Source: Aquitalea palustris (lineage in GTDB: Bacteria; Pseudomonadota; Gammaproteobacteria; Burkholderiales; Chromobacteriaceae). Taken from it: a DNA stretch of 64,000 nucleotides. A program made the translations under genes and the position numbers. The DNA lies in NCBI RefSeq assembly GCF_003693445.1, contig NZ_RFAR01000003.1, forward strand, positions 54,457 to 118,456, given 5' to 3'. The first letter of the stretch is position 1. Each line of letters begins with the position of its first letter. This document shows positions 1 to 10,859 of this stretch, in pieces. The notes under the pieces are model-generated. The model searched no databases and was not told the origin of the DNA. It worked only from the letters and a program-made list of their open reading frames with translations.

Positions 1-378
1 GCGATTGTCGGCCAGCATCAGCAATACCGGCGGCGAGTGAATCACTTCGCCCACCCACTGGAACAGGTTTTCCCGTTCCGGCGTGCGCGCCATGGCGCAG
101 ACCAGGGTATTGGGCTGGTTTTGGCCCATGGCATAGACCCGGCTCCAGGGAAACAGGTGAATGGCATCGCTCAGGCCGAGATCCTGGGTGATCTGGCGAA
201 TGATTTCCACCACGATGCCGTGTTCCTGGCCACTGGGGCCGCTGGAAAAGGGTGGCAGATTGTCTTCGCAGGCGATGGTGATGGCGGCAGCCTGCGCGGT
301 GCCGACATGCAGCGCCAGGCCCAGCGTCAGTGCCAGCAGGGTGGGGGACATGGATTCCATCAATCCACTGTAGATCAT
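1..378 (-). CDS. Periplasmic substrate-binding protein, family 3 (3' end outside window)
   Basis: Only the N-terminal 126 codons are inside the window; the gene runs off the left edge. The reading begins with a hydrophobic stretch ending in HVGTAQAA, a good Sec signal peptide with an Ala-X-Ala type cleavage site. It continues with ITIACEDNLPPFSS, the usual opening of the bacterial extracellular solute-binding family 3 fold, then GIVVEIIRQITQDLG and FPWSRVYAMG. Such proteins bind amino acids or other small polar ligands for ABC importers, and some act as stand-alone sensors. The ATG at 378 was used, but in-frame ATGs at 360 and 351 are equally plausible and would give a more normal signal peptide. 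No transporter permease is visible, so the ligand is unknown. The first gene to its right is divergent. Confidence 0.75.
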   Translation of the reverse strand, partial: MIYSGLMESMSPTLLALTLGLALHVGTAQAAAITIACEDNLPPFSSGPSGQEHGIVVEIIRQITQDLGLSDAIHLFPWSRVYAMGQNQPNTLVCAMARTPERENLFQWVGEVIHSPPVLLMLADNR

Positions 379-484
379 GGCGGGAGTGGTGCAAGTCCGG
401 ATGATGCTGCTGTTATTTTGCACTGCAACAAAAACGGCAATGTCTTATCATGCCAAAATCTCAGCCTCTGATTGATATTTGCCC

Positions 485-1402
485 ATGATTGTCCGTTCTC
501 CGGTGCCCTGGTTTCGTTTGCTGTTTGTGTGGAATGGCTCGGTTTTGCCGCGCATTCTGTCGCGCTTGCTGCTGGTGTTTCTGATTGCCTTGCTGGCGGC
601 GGCTGCCCGGCATTGGTGGCTGAGCAGCCATGGTGATTCGGCCTTGAGCATTCCCACCTTTACCCTGCTCGGGGTATCGCTGGCGATTTTCCTGGGTTTT
701 CGCAATTCGGTCAGCTACGAGCGTTTCTGGGAGGCGCGCAAGCTGTGGGGGGGCTTGCTGGTAGTGAATCGTTCCATTGCCCGGCAGGTGCTGGCAGCCG
801 CACCGCAGCATCCACAAGTAGCACAGGTGCTGGACCTGATTTGTGCCTTTGCCTATGCCCTGAAGGCGCAATTGCGCGAGGAACCGGAGTGCGACCACAT
901 GCAGCGCTTGCTGCCGGCCGACCTGCTTGACGAAGTGGATGGTGCGCGTTTTCGCCCTGCCATCATTCTGCGCCGCTTGGGCCAGCTGATCCTGCAGCTA
1001 CAGGCCGAGGGCGTCATCAGTGAATGGCAATGGCAGGCGCTGGATCAAAAGCTGAATACCATGTCGGAGGTGTTGGGGGGCTGCGAACGCATCGGCAGCA
1101 CGCCCATTCCCTACACATACCGGGTCTTGTTGAACCGCACGGTCACCATTTACAGCTTGTTATTGCCGATGGGCTTGGTCAGCAGCATAGGCTGGCTGAC
1201 GCCGCCGATAGCCGTGTTCATTGCCTATACCTATCTGGCACTGGAAGTGATTGGCGAAGAGCTGGAAGAGCCATTTGGCCGCGAGGGTAATGATCTGCCG
1301 CTGGCTGCGCTGTGCCACACCATCGAGCTGGCAGTGCGCGAGATGCAAGGGCGGCCGATGCCGGTTACTGCGCCGCAGCCTCAGGGTATCTATCTGTACT
1401 GA
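485..1402 (+). CDS. Bestrophin-like (RFP-TM / UPF0187) inner-membrane channel
   Basis: The protein has about 305 residues, the usual length for bacterial bestrophin homologues (E. coli YneE type). The start MIVRSPVPWFRLLFVWNGS and the motif GFRNSVSYERFWEARKLWG near residue 75 are characteristic of the family. The family forms pentameric ion channels: chloride channels in animals, with a cation-selective example in Klebsiella. Hydrophobic segments lie near residues 20-40, 55-72, and 215-255. A TTG at 479 is also in frame, but the ATG at 485 matches the family start. No clear Shine-Dalgarno precedes either. It stands alone between a divergent gene on the left and the convergent acetate operon on the right. 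Transported ion and role are not deducible from sequence. Confidence 0.85.
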   Translation: MIVRSPVPWFRLLFVWNGSVLPRILSRLLLVFLIALLAAAARHWWLSSHGDSALSIPTFTLLGVSLAIFLGFRNSVSYERFWEARKLWGGLLVVNRSIARQVLAAAPQHPQVAQVLDLICAFAYALKAQLREEPECDHMQRLLPADLLDEVDGARFRPAIILRRLGQLILQLQAEGVISEWQWQALDQKLNTMSEVLGGCERIGSTPIPYTYRVLLNRTVTIYSLLLPMGLVSSIGWLTPPIAVFIAYTYLALEVIGEELEEPFGREGNDLPLAALCHTIELAVREMQGRPMPVTAPQPQGIYLY

Positions 1403-1462
1403 GCCGGGTATGTCGGCGGTGACCGCCGCGAGATTTGTCCTGCGGCTGCTCGCTGCGCAGAC

Positions 1463-1490
1463 AAAAAAATGCCCGGTGAAATCACCGGGC
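1463..1490 (-). terminator. Rho-independent terminator after acsA
   Basis: A perfect 8-bp stem (GCCCGGTG / CACCGGGC) with a 4-nt loop is followed, on the minus strand, by a run of seven T. It lies about 30 bp past the acsA stop codon. Read on the plus strand it lacks a T tract, so it serves the minus-strand operon. Confidence 0.85.
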
Positions 1491-1521
1491 GCAAGGTCAG
1501 TGTGCTCCTGAAACAGTCTGT

Positions 1522-3486
<1,965 letters not shown>

Positions 3487-3518
3487 TACCTTCTCCTTGT
3501 AAGTCTTGTAGTGCTGTA

Positions 3519-3540
3519 GCCGCATCCCGCAGGATGCGGC
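3519..3540. repeat. Intercistronic hairpin between actP and acsA
   Basis: Perfect inverted repeat GCCGCATCC / GGATGCGGC with a CGCA loop, in the 68-bp gap between actP and acsA. There is no T tract on either strand, so it is not a typical terminator. It could protect the 3' end of the actP message or mark an RNase cut site, giving different actP and acsA levels. That role is inference. Confidence 0.6.
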
Positions 3541-3554
3541 CCCAGGTGAAACGA

Positions 3555-5234
3555 TTAGTGCTTGGAAGCGCCGGTTGCGCCGATACCGGTCATGGAACGG
3601 ACAAACTGGGCATCGAACTTGGCTTTTTCTTCTTCAGCCGAGCGGGATTTGTCAGTAACCGAGAACAGCCAGGTGCTGACGAAAGCCAGGGTGATGGAGA
3701 AGATGGCCGGGTTCTTGTACGGGAACAGGGCGGTCGGGTGCTTCATGATGTCAACCCAGACGGTCGGTCCCAGCACAATCAGCAGGATGGCCGAGGCCAG
3801 GCCGACAAAGCCACCGATTACCGCGCCGCGAGTGGTCAGACCCTTCCAGAACATCGACAGGAACAGAATCGGGAAGTTGGCGGAAGCCGCGATGGAGAAG
3901 GCCAGACCCACCATGAAGGCGATGTTTTGCTTCTCGAACACCAGACCCAGCACGATGGCAATGATGCCAAGCACGACGGTGGTGATCTTGGATACGCGGA
4001 TTTCGTCAGCTTCGTTGGCCTTGCCCTTCATGATGACGGAGGCGTACAGGTCGTGCGAGACGGCGGAGGCACCGGACAGGGCCAAACCTGCTACAACGGC
4101 CAGGATGGTTGCAAAGGCAACGGCCGAGATGAAGCCGAGGAACATGTCACCACCAACGGCATTGGCCAGATGGATGGCGGCCATATTGCTGCCACCGATC
4201 AGCTGGTGTACTTCTTTGCCATTCTTGGTCACGGTTTCCATCATGCCCGGTTGGTTCAGTACCAGCATGATTGCGCCAAAGCCGATGATGAAGGTCAGGA
4301 TGTAGAAGTAGCCGATGAAACCGGTGGCGTAGAACACCGACTTGCGGGCTTCCTTGGCATCAGACACGGTAAAGAAGCGCATCAGGATGTGCGGCAGACC
4401 TGCCGTACCAAACATCAAGGCCATGCCCAGCGAGATGGAATCCACCGGATCCGCCTTGCCCGGAGACATGATGGCTGCGTGCTTGGCGTGGGCGGCGACG
4501 GCTTTCTCGAACATCATTTCCGGGCTGAAACCTACGGTGGACAGCACCATGAAGGCCATGAACGAGGCACCACACAGCAGCAGTACGGCCTTGATGATCT
4601 GTACCCAGGTGGTAGCCAGCATGCCGCCAAACAGCACGTAGCACACCATCAGGATGCCCACCATGATCACGGCTGAGGAGTAGCTCATGCCGAACAGCAG
4701 CTGAATCAGCTTGCCGGCACCCACCATCTGCGCGATCAGGTACATGGCCACTACCATCAGGGTAGAGGTGGCAGCAAAGCTGCGTACCGGAGTCTGTTGC
4801 AGGCGATAAGATGCGACGTCGGCAAAGGTGTACTTGCCCAGGTTACGCAGGCGTTCCGCCACCAGGAACAGGATGACCGGCCAGCCAACCAGGAAGCCGA
4901 TGGAGTAGATCAGACCGTCATAGCCCTTGTCGAACACCATGGCGGAAATACCCAGGAAGGATGCTGCCGACATGTAGTCGCCAGCAATCGCCAGGCCATT
5001 CTGGAAACCACTGATGCCGCCGCCGGCAGTGTAGAAGTCGGAGGCGGAGCGGGTGCGACGGGCTGCCCAGTAGGTGATGCCCATGGTGAAGGCCACGAAC
5101 ACCACAAACATGATGATGGCGTGCCAGTTGGTGGCCTGTTGCTTCACATCACCTTCGATGGCACCGGAAGCAAAAGCCAGTACCGGGAAAAGCGACAACG
5201 CTGTCAGAGCGAGAGAGCCAGTGCATTTTTTCAT
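3555..5234 (-). CDS. actP: Cation/acetate symporter (sodium:solute symporter family)
   Basis: 559-residue inner-membrane permease for acetate and related short-chain acids. It starts with a signal-peptide-like segment ([24 protein letters not shown]), as in E. coli ActP, followed by about 13 hydrophobic segments. Family landmarks are [20 protein letters not shown] near residue 70, [13 protein letters not shown], and [14 protein letters not shown] near residue 290. The start at 5234 has GAGGAGG 6-8 bases upstream and overlaps the stop of the DUF485 gene by ATGA, indicating translational coupling. With the DUF485 gene before it and acsA after it, this is the classical acetate uptake and activation operon, here in the order yjcH-actP-acs. 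Confidence 0.95.
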   Translation of the reverse strand: MKKCTGSLALTALSLFPVLAFASGAIEGDVKQQATNWHAIIMFVVFVAFTMGITYWAARRTRSASDFYTAGGGISGFQNGLAIAGDYMSAASFLGISAMVFDKGYDGLIYSIGFLVGWPVILFLVAERLRNLGKYTFADVASYRLQQTPVRSFAATSTLMVVAMYLIAQMVGAGKLIQLLFGMSYSSAVIMVGILMVCYVLFGGMLATTWVQIIKAVLLLCGASFMAFMVLSTVGFSPEMMFEKAVAAHAKHAAIMSPGKADPVDSISLGMALMFGTAGLPHILMRFFTVSDAKEARKSVFYATGFIGYFYILTFIIGFGAIMLVLNQPGMMETVTKNGKEVHQLIGGSNMAAIHLANAVGGDMFLGFISAVAFATILAVVAGLALSGASAVSHDLYASVIMKGKANEADEIRVSKITTVVLGIIAIVLGLVFEKQNIAFMVGLAFSIAASANFPILFLSMFWKGLTTRGAVIGGFVGLASAILLIVLGPTVWVDIMKHPTALFPYKNPAIFSITLAFVSTWLFSVTDKSRSAEEEKAKFDAQFVRSMTGIGATGASKH

Positions 5235-5542
5235 TTTTGTGCCTCCTCGACGATCTCGCGGTTGAGCTGGTCAAACTCACCGTTGGCTTTACGCACGTAC
5301 AGGCCGGTCAGCACGAAGGCGGAAAGAATGATCAGGATCCCTACCGGGATGCCTACAGTCATGGTCATGCCAGGTGCCAGCGGGGCACCCAGGGTAGACG
5401 GGGAAAAGGCCAGCACCAAGGTGAAGCCGTAGTAAATCACCAGCATCACGATGCTGAGCTGCCAACCCAGGCTTGTCTTCTTGTGAACAAGCTCTTTGAA
5501 CTTCGGGTTGGACTGTACTTTCTTGAGTACGTCCTCGTTCAT
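5231..5542 (-). CDS. yjcH: DUF485 (YjcH-type) small inner-membrane protein
   Basis: 103 residues with two hydrophobic helices (about residues 30-50 and 62-85) and the family start segment [19 protein letters not shown]485 proteins are almost always encoded with ActP and are thought to be an accessory subunit or stabiliser of the permease; the exact function is not established. The start is preceded by a near-perfect Shine-Dalgarno, AAAGGAGG. It is the first gene of the operon, and its stop codon overlaps the actP start. Confidence 0.92.
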   Translation of the reverse strand: MNEDVLKKVQSNPKFKELVHKKTSLGWQLSIVMLVIYYGFTLVLAFSPSTLGAPLAPGMTMTVGIPVGILIILSAFVLTGLYVRKANGEFDQLNREIVEEAQK

Positions 5543-5626
5543 TGCATCCTCCTTTGTCGTAACGATCGTCTGATCGCTGTTCGAAACATAAGGGACGACG
5601 GGCTGCTCCTGCTAATCGCTTTTTTT

Positions 5627-5680
5627 GATTAATAAAATTTGTCAGACGGATGTTGCATTGCAAAAAACTATATTAATCAT
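5627..5680. promoter_or_regulatory. AT-rich regulatory gap with inverted repeat, yjcH-actP-acs / lysR-type intergenic region
   Basis: The 315-bp gap between the acetate operon and the divergent LysR gene has no ORF. It holds a 9-bp inverted repeat, TGATTAATA at 5627 and TATTAATCA at 5672, 36 bp apart in an AT-rich stretch 85-140 bp upstream of the DUF485 gene. The spacing suits a dimeric regulator or DNA bending. LysR proteins often bind divergent promoters, so the neighbouring regulator is a candidate, but this is inference and I could not fix a promoter. Confidence 0.4.
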
Positions 5681-5857
5681 ATGTTTGCGGTGGTATTTTT
5701 ACTCCATTCACCACGTTGTTGATGCGGGTTTTTTTGCAAAAATACCGTGAAATTCTTGTGGTAATGACCGTAATGACGCCAAAATGTTGGCAAAGATAAG
5801 ATCCGGAAAACAGGAAAATGTAGTCACCTTGCTACAGGCAGAGAGAACAGGTCGTAC

Positions 5858-6754
5858 ATGGAAATCTATCAGTTGAGGACCTTTGTCACCGTGGCTCAGC
5901 AGGGCCATCTGACTCAGGCTGCAGAATTGCTGCATTTATCCCAGCCGGCGGTCACGGCACAGATCAAGGCGCTGGAAGAAGAAGTGGGCATGCCCTTGTT
6001 CGAACGAACAGCCGGCGGTGTCACCATGACACGTGCCGGACAGGAATTGCTGCCACAAGCGCAGTCCATCCTGGCCTCGGCGCGCGAAATCATCAATCAC
6101 GCCAAAGGCTTGAAAGGACAGACCGGAGGCAAGGCCTTGATTGGACTGACGCTGACCCCGGCCACGCTGAAAGCCGGCGAATGGGTGGCGGCACTGGTGG
6201 AAAAATACCCGCTGCTGGACCTGCGGCTGCAACACGGGGTTACCGGCGAAGTACTTAACCTGGTGCGCAAGAAGGAGCTGGATGCCGGCTTTTATCTGGG
6301 GAAGAACCCCTATGTAAACGTCAATACCGTGCTGCTCACCAATCTGCCTTTCCGCATCGTGCTGCCCAATGGCTGGAAAAACCGTATCGATCTGAACAAT
6401 ACCAAGGAGCTGGGGCGGCTGCCCTGGGTGGGGCTGTCGCAATTCTCCAGCCTGTCCAAGATCACTGCCGAACTGTGGCGTGAACTCAATATTTCCCCGA
6501 AGAAGGTCACCGAAAGCGACAATCTGGCGGCCGTGCTGGAACTGGTAGCCTGCGGTGTGGGCGTGGCACTGGCGCGTGAAGAGGAAGCGCTGGAGTGGGA
6601 AGCCGCCGGACGATTGACGGTTGTGCCGGCGGTGCGCAAACTGGCCGAGCTGCAGTTTGTCTATCCGTCCGACCGGGTGGGCGATCCGATTCTGGAAGCC
6701 TTGCTGCAGGAATTGATACGCGTCTGGGCGCTCAGCCCGGATGTGGCACACTAA
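5858..6754 (+). CDS. LysR-family transcriptional regulator
   Basis: 298 residues with the standard LysR layout. The N-terminal winged helix-turn-helix (residues 1-60) contains LRTFVTVAQQGHLTQAAELL and LSQPAVTAQIKALEEEVGMP. A two-lobe periplasmic-binding-like effector domain follows from about residue 90. It is divergent from the yjcH-actP-acs operon across 315 bp, and a phasin-like gene follows 26 bp downstream on the same strand. Position suggests control of acetate uptake or of its own divergent promoter. The ligand cannot be read from sequence. No sign of truncation. Confidence 0.92.
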   Translation: MEIYQLRTFVTVAQQGHLTQAAELLHLSQPAVTAQIKALEEEVGMPLFERTAGGVTMTRAGQELLPQAQSILASAREIINHAKGLKGQTGGKALIGLTLTPATLKAGEWVAALVEKYPLLDLRLQHGVTGEVLNLVRKKELDAGFYLGKNPYVNVNTVLLTNLPFRIVLPNGWKNRIDLNNTKELGRLPWVGLSQFSSLSKITAELWRELNISPKKVTESDNLAAVLELVACGVGVALAREEEALEWEAAGRLTVVPAVRKLAELQFVYPSDRVGDPILEALLQELIRVWALSPDVAH

Positions 6755-6780
6755 CCCGCAGCGACCAAAGAGGAATATCC

Positions 6781-7248
6781 ATGGCTTACGAGTGGTTTGC
6801 CAGCGCTTTTCAGCGCTACCTGAGTGCCATGGAGCTGAGTCAGCGCCGACTGCTGGATGCGCAGCAGGATGCCTGTCTGAGCTGGACGGCAGCCTGGCTG
6901 CCAGCCTATCCGCTGGCCGAGGGCGATGTGCAAAACCGTATCGATGGCAGCCTGCTCAGCGGGGTATCGCTGTTGCAGGCCCAGGCGGACAATCAGCGTG
7001 ACCTGATGCTGGCGGCGGAAAAATCGCTGAATGAAATGCACAAGCATCTGCTACGGCAACTGGAGCAATCCGGCCAGCACCCTTCCTACGCCGTGATGAA
7101 ACAAGCGCTGCAACTGGGGCAGAGCTCCGGTAGCGCCGTCAGCAAGATGAGTCGCCAGGTCGGACATTTTGCCGCCACCAGTTTTTCATCGGCCTCACTC
7201 AATGCCGCCCGCGACATGCGCCGGGTGTGGAAGCAACAAAAACCCTGA
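6781..7248 (+). CDS. Phasin-like small protein (putative)
   Basis: 155 residues, soluble, largely helical by composition, with no signal peptide. The start at 6781 has AGAGGA 6-8 bases upstream. The layout MAYEWFASAFQRYLSAMELSQ, then a long Gln/Leu/Ala-rich helix (residues 65-105) and a basic C-terminus resembles phasins. Those are surfactant-like proteins that coat polyhydroxyalkanoate granules. The match is by general character, not a diagnostic motif, so a different helical protein is possible. It follows the LysR gene closely and precedes selO by 46 bp. If it is a phasin, its place beside acetate genes fits storage of acetyl units as polyhydroxybutyrate, but no PHA synthase is in the window. 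Confidence 0.5.
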   Translation: MAYEWFASAFQRYLSAMELSQRRLLDAQQDACLSWTAAWLPAYPLAEGDVQNRIDGSLLSGVSLLQAQADNQRDLMLAAEKSLNEMHKHLLRQLEQSGQHPSYAVMKQALQLGQSSGSAVSKMSRQVGHFAATSFSSASLNAARDMRRVWKQQKP

Positions 7249-7294
7249 TCATCCGCTGGTGTTTATCTGCCAGGCGGGCGACTAGAATCGGGCC

Positions 7295-8755
7295 ATGAGC
7301 CCATTTCCCTCCCTGACCTTTGGTCAACGCCTGCTGGAGTTGCCGCCAGTCTTCTACCGGCATATCCAGCCCCAGCCGCTTAATGATCCCTATCTGGTGG
7401 CCGGCAATGCCAGCTTGTGCGCCACATTGGGCATCACTGCCGCTGAGCTGTCCCAGCCCGCCAGTCTGGCCTTGTTGTCCGGCAAGCAGTTTGTCCCGGG
7501 TGTGTCTGCACTGGCGGCGCTTTACGCTGGTCATCAGTTTGGTGTGTATGTTCCCCAGCTCGGCGATGGTCGCGCCTTGTCGCTGGGCGACACGGTGGAT
7601 CGCGAAGGGCGGCGCTGGGAGTGGCAGCTCAAGGGTGCCGGTCTGACCCCGTTCTCGCGCATGGGCGATGGCCGCGCCGTGCTGCGCTCCACCATTCGCG
7701 AATATCTGTGCAGTGAAGCCATGCATGGACTGGGCATCCCCACCACCCGAGCCCTGGCCATGACCGGCTCGCCCGACCCGGTCTACCGTGAGCGCCCGGA
7801 AACGGCAGCAGTGTTGACGCGCCTGGCAGAAAGCTTCATCCGCTTTGGCAGTTTCGAGGTGTTTTATCACCGTGGACAACATGATGAAATCCGGCAGCTG
7901 GCCGATTTTGTCATCCGCCACCATTACACGCACTGCGCCCAGGCCGATCAGCCCTATGCGGCGCTTTTTGCCGATATTGTCGCCAGAACGGCGCAGTTGC
8001 TTGCCCACTGGCAAGCTGTGGGCTTCTGTCATGGCGTGATGAATACCGACAATATGTCCATCCTGGGGCTGACGCTGGATTACGGCCCTTTCGGCTTCAT
8101 GGATGGTTTCAATGCCGCACATGTGTGCAACCACAGCGACCATGCCGGACGCTATGCCTACAATCAGCAACCGCAAGTGGGTCTGTGGAACCTTCATTGT
8201 CTGGCATCGGCCTTCTTGCCGCTGGTAAGCGAAGAGCAATTGGTGGAGGCACTCTCCGGTTATCGGGAGCAGTACTCGCAATACTGGTTGATATTGATGC
8301 GCAACAAGCTAGGTCTGCTGGTGGAACAAGAGGGCGATGAGGCCTTGATCGAAGCACTGCTGCTGGCCATGCATGCCCACCATACCGACTACACCGTGTT
8401 TTTTCGCAGGCTGGCGGATTTTGATATGGCGGGTGAAAACCACGCCTTGCGCGATATGTTTCTGGACCGCAGTCTGTTTGATGACTGGGCCACGCGCTAC
8501 GCCGCGCGTCTGCAGCTGGAAACACGCTCTGCGGCAGAGCGCAAGCTGGCCATGCTGGCGGCCAATCCCAAATACATCCTGCGTAATTACCTGGCCGAGC
8601 TGGCGATACAAGCTGCGCAACAGGGAGATTTTTCCCAGATTGCCAGCCTGCATGATTGCCTGAGTCACCCCTTTGACGAACAGCCGCAATACCAGGCTTA
8701 TGCCGCCGAGCCCCCTGCCTGGGCGCAGCAAATCAGCGTCAGCTGTTCAAGTTGA
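7295..8755 (+). CDS. selO: Protein adenylyltransferase SelO (YdiU/UPF0061 pseudokinase)
   Basis: 486 residues, matching the SelO family. SelO transfers AMP from ATP to Ser/Thr/Tyr hydroxyls of target proteins using a pseudokinase fold with ATP bound in flipped orientation. It is linked to redox stress. Signatures are FVPGVSALAALYAGHQFGVY near residue 70, QLGDGRALSLGD, ELQ-type WQLKGAGLTPFSRMGDGRAV near residue 112, and CHGVMNTDNMSILGLTLDYG near residue 245, which holds the metal-binding Asn and Asp. The C-terminus ends SVSCSS, two residues longer than the Cys-Ser-Ser ending common in bacterial homologues. It is followed by a bidirectional terminator. Confidence 0.95.
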   Translation: MSPFPSLTFGQRLLELPPVFYRHIQPQPLNDPYLVAGNASLCATLGITAAELSQPASLALLSGKQFVPGVSALAALYAGHQFGVYVPQLGDGRALSLGDTVDREGRRWEWQLKGAGLTPFSRMGDGRAVLRSTIREYLCSEAMHGLGIPTTRALAMTGSPDPVYRERPETAAVLTRLAESFIRFGSFEVFYHRGQHDEIRQLADFVIRHHYTHCAQADQPYAALFADIVARTAQLLAHWQAVGFCHGVMNTDNMSILGLTLDYGPFGFMDGFNAAHVCNHSDHAGRYAYNQQPQVGLWNLHCLASAFLPLVSEEQLVEALSGYREQYSQYWLILMRNKLGLLVEQEGDEALIEALLLAMHAHHTDYTVFFRRLADFDMAGENHALRDMFLDRSLFDDWATRYAARLQLETRSAAERKLAMLAANPKYILRNYLAELAIQAAQQGDFSQIASLHDCLSHPFDEQPQYQAYAAEPPAWAQQISVSCSS

Positions 8756-8784
8756 CCGATAGGGTATTGCCTCCGGCAGAAAAG

Positions 8785-8813
8785 AAAAAAGCTCCCGAGC
8801 GGGAGCTTTTTTC
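8785..8813. terminator. Bidirectional terminator between selO and lldP
   Basis: Stem GCTCCC / GGGAGC with loop GAGC, an A tract on the left and a T tract on the right. It therefore works in both directions for the convergent selO and lactate permease genes. Confidence 0.9.
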
Positions 8814-8830
8814 AATGCTTATACATGCGT

Positions 8831-10495
8831 TTAGTGCAGTACTAACAAGGTGAACGGCGGCAGGTAGGCCATGGCGGTGACGACCAAGCCGACCAGGCAG
8901 GCCAGGGCCAGCGAATGGAAGAACACATAGCGCAGGATCACGCCTTCCTTGCCGTAGTACTGGGTGGCGGTGGAGGCGACCACGATGGACTGTGCGTCGA
9001 TCATCTTGCCCATCACACCACCAGCCGAGTTGGCGGAGGTCATCAGCACCGGCGACAGGCCCAGCTGGGTGGCCGATGCCTTTTGCAGACCACCGAACAG
9101 CACGTTGGCAGCGGTGTCGGAGCCGGTCAGCGCCACGCCCAGCCAGCCCAGCAGGGTGCCGAAGAAGGGGTAGAGCACGCCGGTGTGCGAGAAAGCCAGA
9201 CCCAGGGTGATGTCCACGCCGGAGTAGCGGGTGAGGTAGCCCAGTGCCAGCATGGCCACGATGGTGATCAGCGAGTAGCGTAGCGACCAGAAAGTCTGAC
9301 CGTATACCTTCACCAGTTCGCTCGGGCGGTAGCCCATGATCAGGCCGGACAGGATGCCAGCTACCAGGATGCCGGTACCGGTGGTGGACAGCAGGTTCAG
9401 CTTGTAGATGGCGGCTTCCAGGTGCGGTTTGGCCACTACCGGCGGCATTTTCTGCACCAGATTGTGCAGGCCCGGCCACTGGATATCCAGAGTGAAAATG
9501 GAGTCCAGCAGCTTTTTCACGCTGGGCGAGCCCCAGGCAAATACCAGTACCGACAGGATCAGCCAGGGCAGCCAGGCGCGGATCACGTCGCCGGTGGAGT
9601 AGCCATGCTTGGGCTGCAGGCCGGTGTTGCCAGCGGCTTCGGCTGCAGCGCCAGCCATGGTGCCGGCGGTAGAGGTGTAAACCTCTTTCGGATGCCACAC
9701 CTTGAGGAAGAACACCAGTGCAGCGATAGAGCAGACCGAGGCGATGACAGCCACCAGTTCCGGACCCATGAGGTTGGATACAAGCAGTTGCGGAATGGCG
9801 AAGGACAGGCCGGCCACCAGTACGGCCGGCCAGATGCGCATGGTGTTTTTCCAGCCGCAGAAGGCAATCAGCAGCCAGAACGGCACGATGATGGCGAAGA
9901 TGGTCATCTGGCGACCCACCATGGAGGAAATCAGCATCACATCGATGCCGGTGACCTTGGCCAGGGTGGTGATCGGAGTGCCCAGCGCACCGTAGGCAAC
10001 CGGGGCAGTATTGGCGATCAGCGACAGGCCGGATGCAGCCAGCGGCGAGAAGCCCAGGCCGATCAGCATGGCACCGGTTACTGCAACCGGGGTGCCGAAG
10101 CCACCGGCACCTTCAAAGAAGGCACCAAAGCAGAAGGCGATCAGCAGCAGTTGCAGGCGACGGTCTTGCGTGACGCCCGTGATGCTTTCGCGCAGGATGG
10201 CAAACTGGCCTTTGCGCTCGGTCAGCTGGTACAGGAAGATCACGTTGAGAATGATCCAGCCAATCGGCAGCAGGCCATTGGCAGCGCCCATCAGGGTGGC
10301 GCTGACTGCCATGCTGCCCGGCATGCCGAAGATGCCGATGGCGACCACCAGCGAGGTGATCAAACCCATCAGGGCGGCGATGTGTGCCTTGATATGAAAA
10401 ATGCCGAGTGCGCCCAGCAGCACGATGACCGGCAGCGCTGCGCACAGCGTAGACAGCCACGGGTTGCCCAGTGGGTCATAGACGTGGGACCACAT
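8831..10495 (-). CDS. lldP: L-lactate permease (LctP family)
   Basis: 554-residue polytopic permease for proton-coupled lactate (and glycolate) uptake. The start MWSHVYDPLGNPWLSTLCAA is the family opening and has GGAGAG at the right distance, so a longer upstream reading was rejected. Family motifs are GAFFEGAGGFGTPVAVTGA near residue 115 and GSDTAANVLFGGLQ near residue 440. About 13-14 hydrophobic segments are evident. No lactate dehydrogenase or lldR gene lies beside it. It ends at the bidirectional terminator shared with selO, and a 364-bp non-coding gap lies upstream. Confidence 0.94.
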   Translation of the reverse strand: MWSHVYDPLGNPWLSTLCAALPVIVLLGALGIFHIKAHIAALMGLITSLVVAIGIFGMPGSMAVSATLMGAANGLLPIGWIILNVIFLYQLTERKGQFAILRESITGVTQDRRLQLLLIAFCFGAFFEGAGGFGTPVAVTGAMLIGLGFSPLAASGLSLIANTAPVAYGALGTPITTLAKVTGIDVMLISSMVGRQMTIFAIIVPFWLLIAFCGWKNTMRIWPAVLVAGLSFAIPQLLVSNLMGPELVAVIASVCSIAALVFFLKVWHPKEVYTSTAGTMAGAAAEAAGNTGLQPKHGYSTGDVIRAWLPWLILSVLVFAWGSPSVKKLLDSIFTLDIQWPGLHNLVQKMPPVVAKPHLEAAIYKLNLLSTTGTGILVAGILSGLIMGYRPSELVKVYGQTFWSLRYSLITIVAMLALGYLTRYSGVDITLGLAFSHTGVLYPFFGTLLGWLGVALTGSDTAANVLFGGLQKASATQLGLSPVLMTSANSAGGVMGKMIDAQSIVVASTATQYYGKEGVILRYVFFHSLALACLVGLVVTAMAYLPPFTLLVLH

Positions 10496-10595
10496 AATGG
10501 TTCTCTCCAATGATTGTTGGCGTTGATCGGGCTGCGCGTCGCGGCGGACGGACCCGTTATCGAGCGTTCCGCCTGTTTTTGTACTGGTGGCGGAT

Positions 10596-10618
10596 GGCGC
10601 AACTGTAGTGATTGCGCC
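10596..10618. promoter_or_regulatory. Inverted repeat upstream of lldP (possible operator)
   Basis: In the 364-bp gap between lpxH and lldP (10496-10859) I see no gene. The clearest element is a 7-bp dyad, GGCGCAA / TTGCGCC, separated by 9 bp and centred about 110 bp upstream of the lldP start. The arrangement resembles a GntR-family operator, and lactate permeases are commonly under such a regulator. No matching regulator gene is in the window. The remainder of the gap shows nothing I can name. Confidence 0.35.
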
Positions 10619-10859
10619 GCAAGTCGTCATTTAGGGCTTGCCCTTGCGGGTTTACCCTTGGAGAAGGTGTGGGTCGGCGGGAAATGCTGAGTGAGTGGGG
10701 TGAATAGCAGCAAGGCTTGCCGTGGGTTGTTACCCCGATGCTTGGCGCCGCTGACAAAATAGCGTAGTGGCCCTGGGGCTAGGCGCGCCGATGCAGCTAG
10801 TACAAAAGGGTAATGCCGGCAGGTGCAACGCCACGGCCATTTTTTGTTAGTAGCGGCGG

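Noticed and set aside
37..471. A 144-codon plus-strand frame at the left edge
   Set aside because: Antisense to the solute-binding protein, whose signal peptide and family 3 motif are clear on the minus strand.
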